DNA from: an uncultured Cloacibacillus sp.
GTDB lineage: Bacteria; Synergistota; Synergistia; Synergistales; Synergistaceae
NCBI GenBank assembly: GCA_934511335.1
Contig: CAKSWL010000019.1
Span: 1 to 15,376 of the forward strand
DNA: 15,376 nucleotides
Reading direction: 5' to 3'
Position numbers and translations under genes: made by a program. Positions 1 through 7,534 of this stretch are shown here, piece by piece; positions within the stretch are counted from its first letter, which is position 1; every line of letters begins with the position of its first letter. The notes under the pieces were generated by a model. That model saw only the letters and a list, made by a program, of their open reading frames with translations. It had not been told where the DNA came from and searched no databases.

Positions 1-21
1 GGCTAAATAGGGTCAAAATCC

Positions 22-58
22 AAAAATAAGGGCGGGGCGCTTAAAGCGCCCCGCCCTT
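22..58 (-). terminator. Strong intrinsic terminator of the glcD-yjiH operon
   Basis: Positions 28-42 and 44-58 are perfect reverse complements, giving a 15-bp GC-rich stem whose innermost AT pairs open to form the loop. Read on the minus strand, the hairpin is followed by A then five T residues (22-27). It lies just after the stop codon of the YjiH-family gene, so it should end that transcript. The plus-strand side lacks a good T run, so I treat it as one-directional. Confidence 0.88.
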
Positions 59-95
59 GTCCGGCGTAAAAATCCGCGAATGAGCGCACCCTCTC

Positions 96-1448
96 CTAGC
101 AGAAGAGCCAGGCGAAGGGCGCGAGCAGGAAGACGCTGAGCACCGCTCTGATAAAGTAGATGCCCGTCAGTTTCCAGAAGCCGAGCGGTATCGACGACTG
201 GAGGATGAGGACGCCGACTTCGGTCATGTAAATGAGACCGGTTCCGGAGATACAGGCGCACATGAACTTCGCGGCGACCGCCGTGCGTCCCGAGCCGACT
301 ACCGCGGCGAGGAACTGGTCGGCGTAGGCGAGCAAAAATGCCGGCGCGACCTCTTTGGCCTCCGGTATCTTCATCAGCTCAAGCCCCCAGGCAAAGGGCG
401 CGGAGAGGATTTGGAAGATCGGCGTGTTGTTGGCGACGATGAGAACGATCGTTCCCCAGGCGACGACGAGCGGCATCGTGCTGACGACGAGCGAAACGAA
501 GGTCTTCACGCCGGAATCGATCGTCATAGCCGTCGTCTGCTTCGCGGCACGCTCCACGGCAAGCTTGAGGCCCCATTCACCGAGCGTGTATCCCTGCGGG
601 ATGTCGTCGCCGATCCGCTGCTTGCCGCTCTTGCCGGAGAAGGTGTCGGGCATCGATGAGAGCGGCCAGATGCGCGGCATGATGAGCGCTAAGACGAATG
701 TCACCGCGTAGACGGCGGCCATGATCTGGAAGTACATATTCGGCAGGCCGACGAAATCCGCCATGACATAGATGTAGGCGATGCTGATGACCGAGAAGGC
801 CGTGGCGATGATCGAAGCCTCGCGGTCCGAGTAGTAACCCTGATCGTGTACCTTGGTGGTGATGACTACGGCGACCGAGCAGCTGCCGACCCAGGAGGCG
901 AGGCAGTCGACGGCGGAGCGTCCGGGAAGCTTGAAGAGCGGTTCCATGACGGGACGCGCGTAGGTGCCGACGTATTCCATCAGGCCGTAGTCGGTCAGCA
1001 GCGGCACGACGCCCGCTAAGACGATGAAGATGATGAGCAGCGCGGGGGCGAGGACGATCGCCGGCGTGCCGCCGTTATCCATGTTCCAGACGACCTCGGG
1101 GCCGAGTTTGAAGAAAATCACGATGTAGAGCGCCGCGCCGATGAGGCGCGAAACGAGCCAGAAGGGCCCTACGATGAGCAGCTCTCCCCAGAAGGGGTCC
1201 TTCGCGATTTTCTCCGGCCTGCAGAGCGTGGCCCACAGCGAGGCCAGCGCCGAGACGACGACGAGCGTCATCGCGGTACCAGGCAGCCACGGCTTCAGTA
1301 TCGCCTTCCCCCAGTCGATCACAATGCCCAGAATGGTATTGAGGCTGCCCTTCATCGGGATGGGCAGAAGAAAGACTAAGGCGCCGATAAGCGACGGTAT
1401 CAAAAAATGCATGATCTGTGCAGATGTGTACTTATGTTTTCCCGCCAT
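96..1448 (-). CDS. YjiH family membrane protein (nucleoside-recognition/Gate domain)
   Basis: A 450-residue, strongly hydrophobic integral membrane protein with about ten predicted membrane segments. The length and pattern match the YjiH family, which carries two Gate (nucleoside recognition) repeats. Repeat-like segments are seen around residues 175-225 (GRSAVDCLASWVGSCSVAVV, then a charged HDQGYYSDRE loop) and 375-415 (ADQFLAAVVGSGRTAVAAKF, then ISGTGLIYMTEVG). The start is supported by an AAGAAAGGG ribosome site about ten bases upstream on the minus strand. It lies 96 bases downstream of the glcD-like gene with no clear terminator between, so the two are probably cotranscribed. The family's substrate is unknown to me. 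The pairing with a 2-hydroxyacid oxidase hints at carboxylate transport, but that is inference only. Confidence 0.88.
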   Translation of the reverse strand: MAGKHKYTSAQIMHFLIPSLIGALVFLLPIPMKGSLNTILGIVIDWGKAILKPWLPGTAMTLVVVSALASLWATLCRPEKIAKDPFWGELLIVGPFWLVSRLIGAALYIVIFFKLGPEVVWNMDNGGTPAIVLAPALLIIFIVLAGVVPLLTDYGLMEYVGTYARPVMEPLFKLPGRSAVDCLASWVGSCSVAVVITTKVHDQGYYSDREASIIATAFSVISIAYIYVMADFVGLPNMYFQIMAAVYAVTFVLALIMPRIWPLSSMPDTFSGKSGKQRIGDDIPQGYTLGEWGLKLAVERAAKQTTAMTIDSGVKTFVSLVVSTMPLVVAWGTIVLIVANNTPIFQILSAPFAWGLELMKIPEAKEVAPAFLLAYADQFLAAVVGSGRTAVAAKFMCACISGTGLIYMTEVGVLILQSSIPLGFWKLTGIYFIRAVLSVFLLAPFAWLFC

Positions 1449-1544
1449 TTTTACTACACCCTTTCTTGATATTATTTAAAAAACTATCTTCAAGCAGCCC
1501 GCCGACGCCGCCCCCTTTCTTCGGTCCGCCGCTTCCGCCGGTTT

Positions 1545-2966
1545 TTATAAGTCGAAAATCTTACCCGGGTTCATTATATTATAAGGGTCGAGCGCGAGCT
1601 TGATCCTCTTCATCAGCGCCAGATTGTCCGGCGGACAGAGCGCGGTGAAATAGCCCTTGCGCTTGCTGCCGATGCCGTGCTCGCCGCTGATGACGCCGCC
1701 CAGCGAATCGGTGAGGCGGAATATCTCCCACTCGATCTCGTTCTCTGTGCGCTCCCACTCTTCAAGCGTCATCTCCGCCGGCTTCAATATCGTCGGGTGG
1801 AGGTTGCCGTCCCCCGCATGGCCGAAGTTTGCGATCGGCACGCCATATTTCTTTTCTATCTCACGCAGGCCGCGCGCGGCCGCGGGGATCGCGGCGATCG
1901 GCACGACGATGTCCTCGTCGGCCTGCACGGGGTCGGTCACGCGCAGCGCCTCGTCGATGTTGCGGCGCACGGACCAGATGCGCTCGCGCGTAGTGCGCGT
2001 GTCGGCGACATATATCTCCGTCGCCCCCTCCGCCGAGAGGATCTCGCCCGCACGTTCGATATCCATATCGAGCGACTCCTGATTGCCGCCGTCGACCTCG
2101 ACGAGCAGCACCGCCTCCACACCATCCATAGGCAGCTCCTCGTTGAGAAAACCGCAGGCCTTGCGATAACAGTAGGCGTCGATATATTCGATCGAGGAGG
2201 GGACGAGCCCGCCGTGCGCCATCATCTTCGGCACGGCCCTGATCGCCGTCTCGGTGTCTGGGAAGAGGGCGAGCAGCGCGGCGCGGTTTTTCATCAGCGG
2301 CTGGAGGCGGAGGATGATCTTCGTCACATAGCCAAGCGTGCCCTCCGAACCGACAAAGAGCTCCTTCAGGCTGTAGCCGGAGACATCCTTCATCAGCTTG
2401 CCGCCGAGCGTCAAGATCTCGCCGGTCGGCAGTACCACCTCGAGCCCCAGCACATAACGCATCGTCACGCCGTACTTTACGGCGTTGCCGCCGCCGGCGT
2501 TTTCCGCGATATTGCCGCCGATATGGCAGGAGAGGACGCTCATCGGGTAACCGGTGTAGGCGAGCCCTTTTTCGGCGGCCGCTGTGTTTATCTCGCTGGT
2601 GATGACACCGGGCTCCGTGACGGCGACAAGATTCTCCGCGTCGATTTCGATTATATGGTTGAGCCTTTCGTCGGAGACGACGATACCTCCGTAGATGGGA
2701 AGCGCGCCGCCGGAAAGCCCCGTGCCGCCGCCGCGCGGCGTGACGGGAATTCGATGCCGGCAGGCGAGCTTCAGGATCTCGGATACCTCGCGCGCCGAGG
2801 CCGGAGCGACGACGACATCGGGCAGATATCGCTCGCCGGCGCGCAGCGTCGTCGTTTCGTCGCGCGAGCAGGCCTCCCGCTTCTCTTCCGTCGTCCAAAG
2901 ATGGGCGGAGCCTACGATCTCCGCCAGCGCCGCAAGTATCTCATCAGTTATAATGCCGTATTCCAT
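1545..2966 (-). CDS. glcD: FAD-binding 2-hydroxyacid oxidase/dehydrogenase (GlcD/D-lactate dehydrogenase type)
   Basis: A 473-residue soluble flavoprotein of the FAD-linked oxidase family that oxidises D-2-hydroxyacids such as D-lactate or glycolate to 2-oxoacids. The N-terminal PCMH-type FAD domain shows PRGGGTGLSGGALP (residues 77-90) and HIGGNIAENAGG (148-159). The C-terminal FAD-oxidase domain shows GHAGDGNLHP (382-391), GEHGIG (428-433) and the family's end motif NPGKIF (467-471 region). Full length; the start has GAGAGG and GGGAGGG sequences upstream on the minus strand. The GlcE and GlcF (iron-sulfur) subunits are not beside it, so electrons may pass to another acceptor such as an electron-transfer flavoprotein, as in related anaerobic D-lactate dehydrogenases (inference). 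It heads the operon with the YjiH-family gene. The exact substrate cannot be set from sequence. Confidence 0.9.
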   Translation of the reverse strand: MEYGIITDEILAALAEIVGSAHLWTTEEKREACSRDETTTLRAGERYLPDVVVAPASAREVSEILKLACRHRIPVTPRGGGTGLSGGALPIYGGIVVSDERLNHIIEIDAENLVAVTEPGVITSEINTAAAEKGLAYTGYPMSVLSCHIGGNIAENAGGGNAVKYGVTMRYVLGLEVVLPTGEILTLGGKLMKDVSGYSLKELFVGSEGTLGYVTKIILRLQPLMKNRAALLALFPDTETAIRAVPKMMAHGGLVPSSIEYIDAYCYRKACGFLNEELPMDGVEAVLLVEVDGGNQESLDMDIERAGEILSAEGATEIYVADTRTTRERIWSVRRNIDEALRVTDPVQADEDIVVPIAAIPAAARGLREIEKKYGVPIANFGHAGDGNLHPTILKPAEMTLEEWERTENEIEWEIFRLTDSLGGVISGEHGIGSKRKGYFTALCPPDNLALMKRIKLALDPYNIMNPGKIFDL

Positions 2967-3076
2967 GGTACAGCGCCTCTCTTCCCTCCCAAATATTTAA
3001 AGTCCGTATATTTTTATAGCATTATATTATATTATAATAATGTGCGATATTTGACTTTGTTTTAAGGAGAACCCTT
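2967..3076. promoter_or_regulatory. AT-rich divergent promoter region between glcD-like gene and TSUP gene
   Basis: This 110-bp gap is far more AT-rich than the genes on either side. It holds a 5-bp tandem repeat (ATTAT three times, 3021-3035), which on the minus strand gives three overlapping TATAAT -10 matches. On the plus strand there is one TATAAT at 3033-3038. I found no convincing -35 for either direction, so the exact promoters are uncertain. An AAGGAG ribosome site at 3064-3069 serves the plus-strand gene. Confidence 0.45.
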
Positions 3077-3856
3077 ATGGCCGCCAGTTTTGAAATCTCT
3101 GCTATGTCATTGATCCTTGTCTGTCTTTTAGTCTTTCTCGCAGGATTTGTCGACGCCTCGGCGGGCGGCGGCGGGATCATCTCGCTGCCGGCCTACATCT
3201 TTACGGGGATGCCCGCACACTTCGCGCTCGGCTGCAACAAATTCTCGAGCTCCTGCGGCACCACCCTCGCGGTCTTCAAATTCTGGCGGGGCGGGGCGGT
3301 CGACATCCGCGCGGCGGCGCTTGCGGCGGCCGGCTCCTTCATCGGCTCCGCCGCCGGCGCGAAGACGGCGCTGATGCTCAGCGATCAGACGCTCAAAGCG
3401 ATGCTCCTCGTCATCCTGCCCTGCGCGGCGGTGGTCATCTTTCTTAAGAGAAACCTCGGCGACTGCGACCGCTCCGCCGAAGTAGACCGCGACCGCGCCG
3501 CGGCGCTCGCCTTTCTGATCGGACTGCTGATAGGCGGCTATGACGGGCTCTTCGGGCCGGGGACGGGCACCTTCGCGATCATAGCATTCTCGGTCCTGAT
3601 GAGATTCGACCTCAAGACGGCCTCGGGAAACGCAAAGATCCTGAACCTCGCCTCCAACTACGCCTCGCTGACGACCTTCGCCTTAGCGGGGACGATCCTG
3701 TACGGCGTCGCGATCCCCGCGGCGCTCTGCGGCATCGCCGGCAACTATTTCGGCGCGCAGTGCGCGCTGACAAAGGGCGCGCGCTTCATACGTCCGATGA
3801 TGCTCACGGTGCTCGCACTGCTGATGCTGAAACTTTTATGGGACATCCTCTCTTAG
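3077..3856 (+). CDS. TSUP family transporter (TauE/SafE, YfcA-like)
   Basis: A 259-residue multi-spanning membrane protein of the TSUP (formerly DUF81) family, which exports or imports sulfur-containing and other small organic anions (sulfite, sulfoacetate, sulfolactate). The two-repeat family layout is clear. The first repeat has GFVDASAGGGGIISLPAY (residues 23-40), then a GCNKFSSSCGTT segment (52-63). The second has GGYDGLFGPGTGTF (153-166), then ASGNAKILNLASNYASL (182-198). The length is normal. An AAGGAG site eight bases before the ATG supports the start. It is transcribed alone, divergently from glcD and convergently with the aminotransferase. The substrate is unknown; nothing in the window handles sulfonates, so neighbours do not help. 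Confidence 0.88.
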   Translation: MAASFEISAMSLILVCLLVFLAGFVDASAGGGGIISLPAYIFTGMPAHFALGCNKFSSSCGTTLAVFKFWRGGAVDIRAAALAAAGSFIGSAAGAKTALMLSDQTLKAMLLVILPCAAVVIFLKRNLGDCDRSAEVDRDRAAALAFLIGLLIGGYDGLFGPGTGTFAIIAFSVLMRFDLKTASGNAKILNLASNYASLTTFALAGTILYGVAIPAALCGIAGNYFGAQCALTKGARFIRPMMLTVLALLMLKLLWDILS

Positions 3857-3898
3857 AACAGCGGCGTGCCCCTTGCTTGGCGGACGCCTCTTAAAATA

Positions 3899-5086
3899 TT
3901 ACCGGCCGAGCCCCTCGACGGCCTCCTTTATCCTTCTCATGCCCTCTTCGATATAATCGTAGGAGCGGCAGTAGGCGAGGCGGATATGGCCGGGCATACC
4001 GAAGACCTCGCCGGGCACGGTGGAGACGCCCGCCTCTTCAAGCAGCCAGGAGCAGAACTTGAAGCCGTCCATGCCAAGCCGCGAAATGCGCGGGAAGGCG
4101 TAAAAGGCTCCCGCGGGCGTGGCCGCCTCAAAGCCCTCAACGTCGTTGAGCCATTTCACCACCATATCGCGGCGGCGGCGGTATTCGGCGACCATCGCCG
4201 TGACGTCGCCGTCCGCGTGGGCCAACGCCTCCACCACCCCCGCTTGGGCGAAGGAATTTGCGCAGGTGGTAAGGTTCTGATGACATTTATTCACATACTG
4301 GCGCATCGCCGCGGGGGCGACCACCCAGCCGATGCGCCAGCCGGTCATCGACCAAGTTTTAGAGGCGGCAGAGACCGTCACCGTGCGTTCTTCCATGCCG
4401 GGCAGGGAGGCGATGCTCACATGCTCGCCGTCATAGAGGAATTTTTCGTAGCACTCGTCGGAGATCACCCAGACATCGTTCTCGACGGCGAAGGCCGCGA
4501 TCGCCTCAAGATCTTTCCGCGTCAGCACCGCGCCGCTGGGATTGTTCGGCGAATTTATCAAAAGGGCCTTGGTTTTCGGCGAGAGGGCCTTTTTCAGATC
4601 CTCCACCTGGAGCCGGAAGCCATTTTCCATCTTCGTCGGCACGGGGACGAGCACGGCGTTCGCGATGGCGATCTCGTCGGCGTAGGCGGAAAAATAGGGC
4701 GCGGGAACTATCACTTCGTCGCCGGGCTCAAAGAGCGTAAGAAAGGTCGCCGTCAGCGCCTCCATCGCGCCGTTGGTGACAACTACGTTCACGTCGGCGT
4801 CCACATAATCCATGCCGTTGCAGCGGCGGTATTTATCGGCGACGGCGCAGCGGAGGTCATAGGCCCCAGCCATATCAGTGTAATGCACGTTGCCCTCTTC
4901 AAGGGCCCTGATCGCCCTCTCTTTCGCGCATTGCGGCGAATCGAAATCCGGCCGTCCGATCTCCATGTGAATGATGCTGCGTCCCTCGCGCTCCATCTCT
5001 TCAGATCGGGTCAATATTTCGCGAATGCCGCCAGACATCTTGATCGAAGCCATGCGGCTGTTGGGGAATTTCACTCTGGTCGTCAT
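3899..5086 (-). CDS. Pyridoxal-phosphate aminotransferase, class I/II
   Basis: A 395-residue fold-type I aminotransferase of the aspartate/alanine/aromatic group, moving an amino group between an amino acid and a 2-oxoacid in the cytoplasm. Landmarks: a HYTDMAG segment (residues 68-74), NNPSG (181-185), SDECYE (209-214), the PLP lysine K243 in SAASKTWSMTGWRIGW, and R369 in HIRLAYC, which in this family binds the substrate carboxylate. A longer reading from 5143 is open, but GGAGG at 5094-5098 sits correctly for the ATG at 5086, so I chose the shorter start. It lies downstream of the GntR regulator on the same strand, across a 205-bp gap, and is convergent with the TSUP gene. The amino acid specificity cannot be told. 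Confidence 0.93.
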   Translation of the reverse strand: MTTRVKFPNSRMASIKMSGGIREILTRSEEMEREGRSIIHMEIGRPDFDSPQCAKERAIRALEEGNVHYTDMAGAYDLRCAVADKYRRCNGMDYVDADVNVVVTNGAMEALTATFLTLFEPGDEVIVPAPYFSAYADEIAIANAVLVPVPTKMENGFRLQVEDLKKALSPKTKALLINSPNNPSGAVLTRKDLEAIAAFAVENDVWVISDECYEKFLYDGEHVSIASLPGMEERTVTVSAASKTWSMTGWRIGWVVAPAAMRQYVNKCHQNLTTCANSFAQAGVVEALAHADGDVTAMVAEYRRRRDMVVKWLNDVEGFEAATPAGAFYAFPRISRLGMDGFKFCSWLLEEAGVSTVPGEVFGMPGHIRLAYCRSYDYIEEGMRRIKEAVEGLGR

Positions 5087-5093
5087 CTTTATG

Positions 5094-5098
5094 CCTCC
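5094..5098 (-). promoter_or_regulatory. Ribosome binding site that fixes the aminotransferase start
   Basis: On the minus strand the sequence reads GGAGG seven bases before the ATG at 5086. No comparable site precedes the upstream in-frame ATG at 5143. The 19 residues added by that longer reading also do not resemble the family N terminus. Confidence 0.75.
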
Positions 5099-5156
5099 GT
5101 TGTCTCTTAATATATCTTCATTTTTTAGATGCGCGCCGCCCAAGCGGAGCTTTTTT

Positions 5157-5162
5157 ATTATA
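5157..5162 (-). promoter_or_regulatory. Possible -10 box for the aminotransferase
   Basis: A perfect TATAAT on the minus strand, preceded directly by TG, lies about 70 bases upstream of the aminotransferase start. No acceptable -35 hexamer is seen at 16-18 bases, so this is only a candidate. It would let the aminotransferase be expressed separately from the upstream regulator. Confidence 0.35.
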
Positions 5163-5225
5163 CATCCTGGCGCCTATTTATGCGGCGGCGCTTTCGCAGG
5201 GCGAGAACGGACGGCGGGCGGTACG

Positions 5226-5264
5226 AAAAAGGCCGCTTGCGCAGAAACAGGAGCGCGGCAAGCG
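5226..5264 (-). terminator. Probable intrinsic terminator downstream of the GntR gene
   Basis: CGCTTGC (5234-5240) and GCAAGCG (5258-5264) form a 7-bp stem with a 17-base loop. On the minus strand it is followed within a few bases by five T residues (5226-5230). It lies about 30 bases past the GntR stop codon. The long loop makes it a weak to moderate terminator, so some read-through into the aminotransferase is possible. Confidence 0.45.
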
Positions 5265-5291
5265 CGGCGGCGGTACGCGGCGGGCGCCATT

Positions 5292-5957
5292 TTATCTCAG
5301 AAAATAATCCTTCATTATAAAGCCTTCGCTGTTGACGACGTGGTCATACAGACATCGGTGCAGCGCTTTCGGGTTGCGCTCTTTGAGGCATTTCAATATT
5401 ATCAGATGCTGGTCGATGGAGTTCTGCGTGTCGGCAAGTGACTGCACGGACAGGCGCTGGAAACGCTTGATCTGCACATGATAGGTCGTCAGTATCGCGC
5501 TGATCCTTTTATTGGTCGCGTAGTTGGCGATCGCAAAGTGGAGCTGTATATCCAAATCCGCGACTCTGGATAAATCCACCTGTTCTCCCCTTTTAAAGGA
5601 ACGGTCCAGCTCCTCCCAGTCGGCGGTCATCTTGACGATGTCGCCGTCAGGGATCCGGTTGGCCGCCGACAGCGCGGCGAACGGCTCCAACAGCTTCCTG
5701 ATATCGTATATCTCGCGCACGTCCTCAAGCGAGATCTCGGAGACGAAGGCCCCCTTCTTGGGGACTATCTTAATATAGCCGTCCTGTTCGAGGACGCGAA
5801 GCGCCTCGCGTACCGGCGTGCGGCTGACGCCGATCTCCCGCGCGAGAAATGTCTCCGGGAGCGACTCTCCCATCTTCAAGCGGCAGGAATCTATGCCCTC
5901 TTTTATCCAGTCGTAGGCCTTTATCCAGCTATTATTTTCCGGTGAATGATCCGTCAC
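5292..5957 (-). CDS. GntR family transcriptional regulator with FCD effector domain
   Basis: A 221-residue FadR-subfamily regulator. The N-terminal winged helix-turn-helix covers about residues 12-76, with the signature LAREIGVSRTPVREALRVLE (38-57) and the wing KKGAFVSEIS (67-76). The C-terminal FCD domain (about 82-210) keeps the usual metal and ligand-binding set: D136 and H140 in DLDIQLH, H184 in DQHLII, and H206. The start is a GTG at 5957, chosen because AAGGAGGG (5966-5973) is correctly spaced and the domain begins soon after. FCD regulators often respond to small carboxylates such as lactate or sugar acids. It is divergent from the larA-acnX-TRAP operon, which is the usual arrangement for a local repressor of that operon. 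A candidate operator overlaps its own transcription start, suggesting autoregulation. Confidence 0.93.
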   Translation of the reverse strand: MTDHSPENNSWIKAYDWIKEGIDSCRLKMGESLPETFLAREIGVSRTPVREALRVLEQDGYIKIVPKKGAFVSEISLEDVREIYDIRKLLEPFAALSAANRIPDGDIVKMTADWEELDRSFKRGEQVDLSRVADLDIQLHFAIANYATNKRISAILTTYHVQIKRFQRLSVQSLADTQNSIDQHLIILKCLKERNPKALHRCLYDHVVNSEGFIMKDYFLR

Positions 5958-5960
5958 CGC

Positions 5961-5966
5961 GTATAC
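5961..5966. promoter_or_regulatory. GTATAC site overlapping the gntR ribosome binding site
   Basis: A GTATAC hexamer, the core of many FCD-type GntR operators, lies between the gntR ribosome site and its GTG start. It is 29 bp from the stronger site at 5989-5996. The flanks are not symmetric, so this is a weaker candidate operator. Confidence 0.35.
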
Positions 5967-5980
5967 CCTCCTTAAATTTT

Positions 5981-6000
5981 TTCTTGCCTGTATACAAGAA
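5981..6000. promoter_or_regulatory. Candidate GntR operator over the gntR transcription start
   Basis: The site holds the 8-bp palindrome TGTATACA (5989-5996), which matches the TNGTATACNA type of site used by FadR-subfamily regulators. It is nested in a second dyad, TTCTTG (5981-5986) with CAAGAA (5995-6000). The predicted gntR -10 box ends at 6000 and the start point falls near 5993, inside the palindrome. Binding here would block the regulator's own transcription. Confidence 0.6.
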
Positions 6001-6027
6001 CTATAGCGTATTTTAGATTTTTGTCCA
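6000..6027 (-). promoter_or_regulatory. gntR promoter (sigma-70 type)
   Basis: On the minus strand, TGGACA (6022-6027) and TATAGT (6000-6005) are separated by 16 bases, each matching the sigma-70 consensus at five of six positions. The start point would be near 5993, about 36 bases before the GTG start. Confidence 0.6.
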
Positions 6028-6072
6028 TCATTATTTTTAAAAAATGCAGCGAATGTTCCTGCGGCAGCTATA

Positions 6073-6101
6073 TTGACAATTCATAACGAGAACATTATTA
6101 T
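6073..6101 (+). promoter_or_regulatory. Promoter of the larA-acnX-TRAP operon (sigma-70 type)
   Basis: A perfect TTGACA (6073-6078) is followed after 17 bases by TATTAT (6096-6101), five of six matches to the -10 consensus. This is the best promoter in the window. The start point would be near 6108, leaving a leader of about 134 bases before the larA-like ATG at 6242. Confidence 0.7.
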
Positions 6102-6177
6102 TCTTCCATAAGACACGGGCGTTTTCATTGTATATTTATTATTCAAAGAGGTCGATTGCGAGAATTCTAAAATATTT

Positions 6178-6187
6178 TTGTATACCG
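6178..6187. promoter_or_regulatory. Candidate GntR operator in the larA leader
   Basis: TTGTATACCG shares the GTATAC core (6180-6185) and left flank with the TNGTATACNA site type but breaks symmetry on the right. It lies about 70 bases downstream of the predicted larA transcription start, where a bound repressor could act as a roadblock. A looser half site, TTGTATAT, occurs near 6130. Confidence 0.4.
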
Positions 6188-6241
6188 ACGGAGTACCTAA
6201 AGCACACTGATTTTTAAATTATTCACCTAGGAGGCGCTGCG

Positions 6242-7534
6242 ATGAAACATCGCGTTCCGTATGGGGATAGTTCGCTTGAATTTGATACGCGCGGAAAGAA
6301 AGTTCTTTTCTCTGGAGAGATGACGGCGCTGCCCGCGGTCAAAGACCTGCGGGAAGAAATTTTCAAAGCGCTTGATTCTCCAATATCGTCCGCCTCTCTG
6401 GCAAGCCTCGCAAAAGGCAAACAAAACATCGTCTTCCTCGTCGAGGACAACACGCGAGAGACCCCGCTCCACATAATACTCCCCATAGTCGTTGATTATC
6501 TAAACGGCGCCGGCGTTCCCGACACGGCGGTGACTTTCCTCACTGCGCCGGGAACCCACCGCGTGATGACGGACGAAGAGGTGCGCGGCAAGCTGGGAGA
6601 AGAGATCGTGCGCCGTTTCAAGGTCGTCCAGCACGACGCGGCGGACGAAAGCCTCATCGCCGACCTCGGAGAGATAGAGGTCGTGGGATACAAGCTGCCG
6701 GTGCGTATCAACAAACTCGCGCTCGCGTCGGACCTGCTTATCGGCGTGGGCAATATCGTGCCGCACAGCGACGCCGGCTTCTCCGGCGGCGCGAAGATCG
6801 TGCAGCCCGGCATCTGCGATTTTGTAACGACGCAGGCGACGCATCGCGCGGCGGGCTTCTGCCCCGACATCCCGCTTGGCATGGCGGAGGGCAACCCCTG
6901 CCGCGCCGGCATCGACGCGGTGGGAGCGGTAGCGAAGCTGGCCTTCATCATCAACATCGTTAAAAATTACCAGGGCGCGATCGCCGGCATCTTCTGCGGC
7001 GACTATTTAAAAGCGCATCGCGCGGGCGTTGAACTTGCAAGAAAATCCTACAGCGTGGAAATGGACGAGCAGGCGGACATCGTCGTCGCCAGCTCCTCTC
7101 CCGCTGACATGGATTACTGGCAGGGCATCAAGGGGCTGACTTCGGCATATTTCGCCGTCAAGCCGGGAGGCGCGATCATTCTTGCCGCCCCCTGTTATGA
7201 AGGGATGGGCCATAATCATCCGCTTTACGCGCACTGGCTCGGCTCGTCGGTTGAAGAGATCGTCGGCGCGATAAAGGCCGCCTCGCCCTATGATATGGAA
7301 ACTGACGTCATCTCCGCCGTCGTCGCGCTCGGCAGCCTGAGAACGCTGGCACGCGCAAAGGTCTATATGGTCAGCGAAGGGCTTTCAGCGGCAGAGATCG
7401 CAAACATGCGGTATGAGCGCGCCGCCAGCATTCAGGAGGCGCTGGATAAGGCGCTTTCCGAAAACCCGGCGGCCACCGTCGGCATTCTGCCACAGGGCGG
7501 CGTCTCCCTGCCCGTTTTAAAAAAACGCGGATAA
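6242..7534 (+). CDS. larA: LarA-like nickel-pincer 2-hydroxyacid racemase/epimerase
   Basis: A 430-residue member of the LarA (DUF2088) family, whose studied members invert the 2-carbon of hydroxyacids (lactate, malate, gluconate and others) using a nickel-pincer nucleotide. The catalytic set of Lactiplantibacillus plantarum LarA appears complete, with almost the same numbering: D69 and R72 in VEDNTRETP, H106 in GTHRVM, H175, K185 in SGGAKIVQPG (the lysine that carries the cofactor), H201, Q294 and K297. An AGGAGG site at 6229-6234 supports the start. It is the first gene of the plus-strand operon, 78 bases before aconitase X. The cofactor genes larB, larC and larE are not in the window and must lie elsewhere if the enzyme is active. 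The substrate need not be lactate: with a dehydratase and a TRAP importer beside it, a larger or dicarboxylic hydroxyacid is more likely (inference). Confidence 0.9.
   Translation: MKHRVPYGDSSLEFDTRGKKVLFSGEMTALPAVKDLREEIFKALDSPISSASLASLAKGKQNIVFLVEDNTRETPLHIILPIVVDYLNGAGVPDTAVTFLTAPGTHRVMTDEEVRGKLGEEIVRRFKVVQHDAADESLIADLGEIEVVGYKLPVRINKLALASDLLIGVGNIVPHSDAGFSGGAKIVQPGICDFVTTQATHRAAGFCPDIPLGMAEGNPCRAGIDAVGAVAKLAFIINIVKNYQGAIAGIFCGDYLKAHRAGVELARKSYSVEMDEQADIVVASSSPADMDYWQGIKGLTSAYFAVKPGGAIILAAPCYEGMGHNHPLYAHWLGSSVEEIVGAIKAASPYDMETDVISAVVALGSLRTLARAKVYMVSEGLSAAEIANMRYERAASIQEALDKALSENPAATVGILPQGGVSLPVLKKRG

Noticed and set aside
1677..3065. A 462-codon plus-strand open frame opposite the glcD-like gene
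   Set aside because: It mirrors the GC-rich codons of a clearly recognised gene, has no family motif and no ribosome site, and is rich in Arg, Asp and His as shadow frames are.
3857..3898. Possible terminator between the convergent TSUP and aminotransferase genes
   Set aside because: Only a 5-bp pairing (GGCGT with ACGCC) with a long loop and no clean T run; not enough to call.
3866..5110. A 414-codon plus-strand open frame opposite the aminotransferase
   Set aside because: Shadow of a gene with intact PLP motifs; its histidine- and arginine-rich product resembles no protein family I know.
5129..5320. A 63-codon plus-strand open frame in the gap between aminotransferase and gntR
   Set aside because: Strongly arginine-rich, no ribosome site, and it runs into the gntR coding region on the opposite strand.
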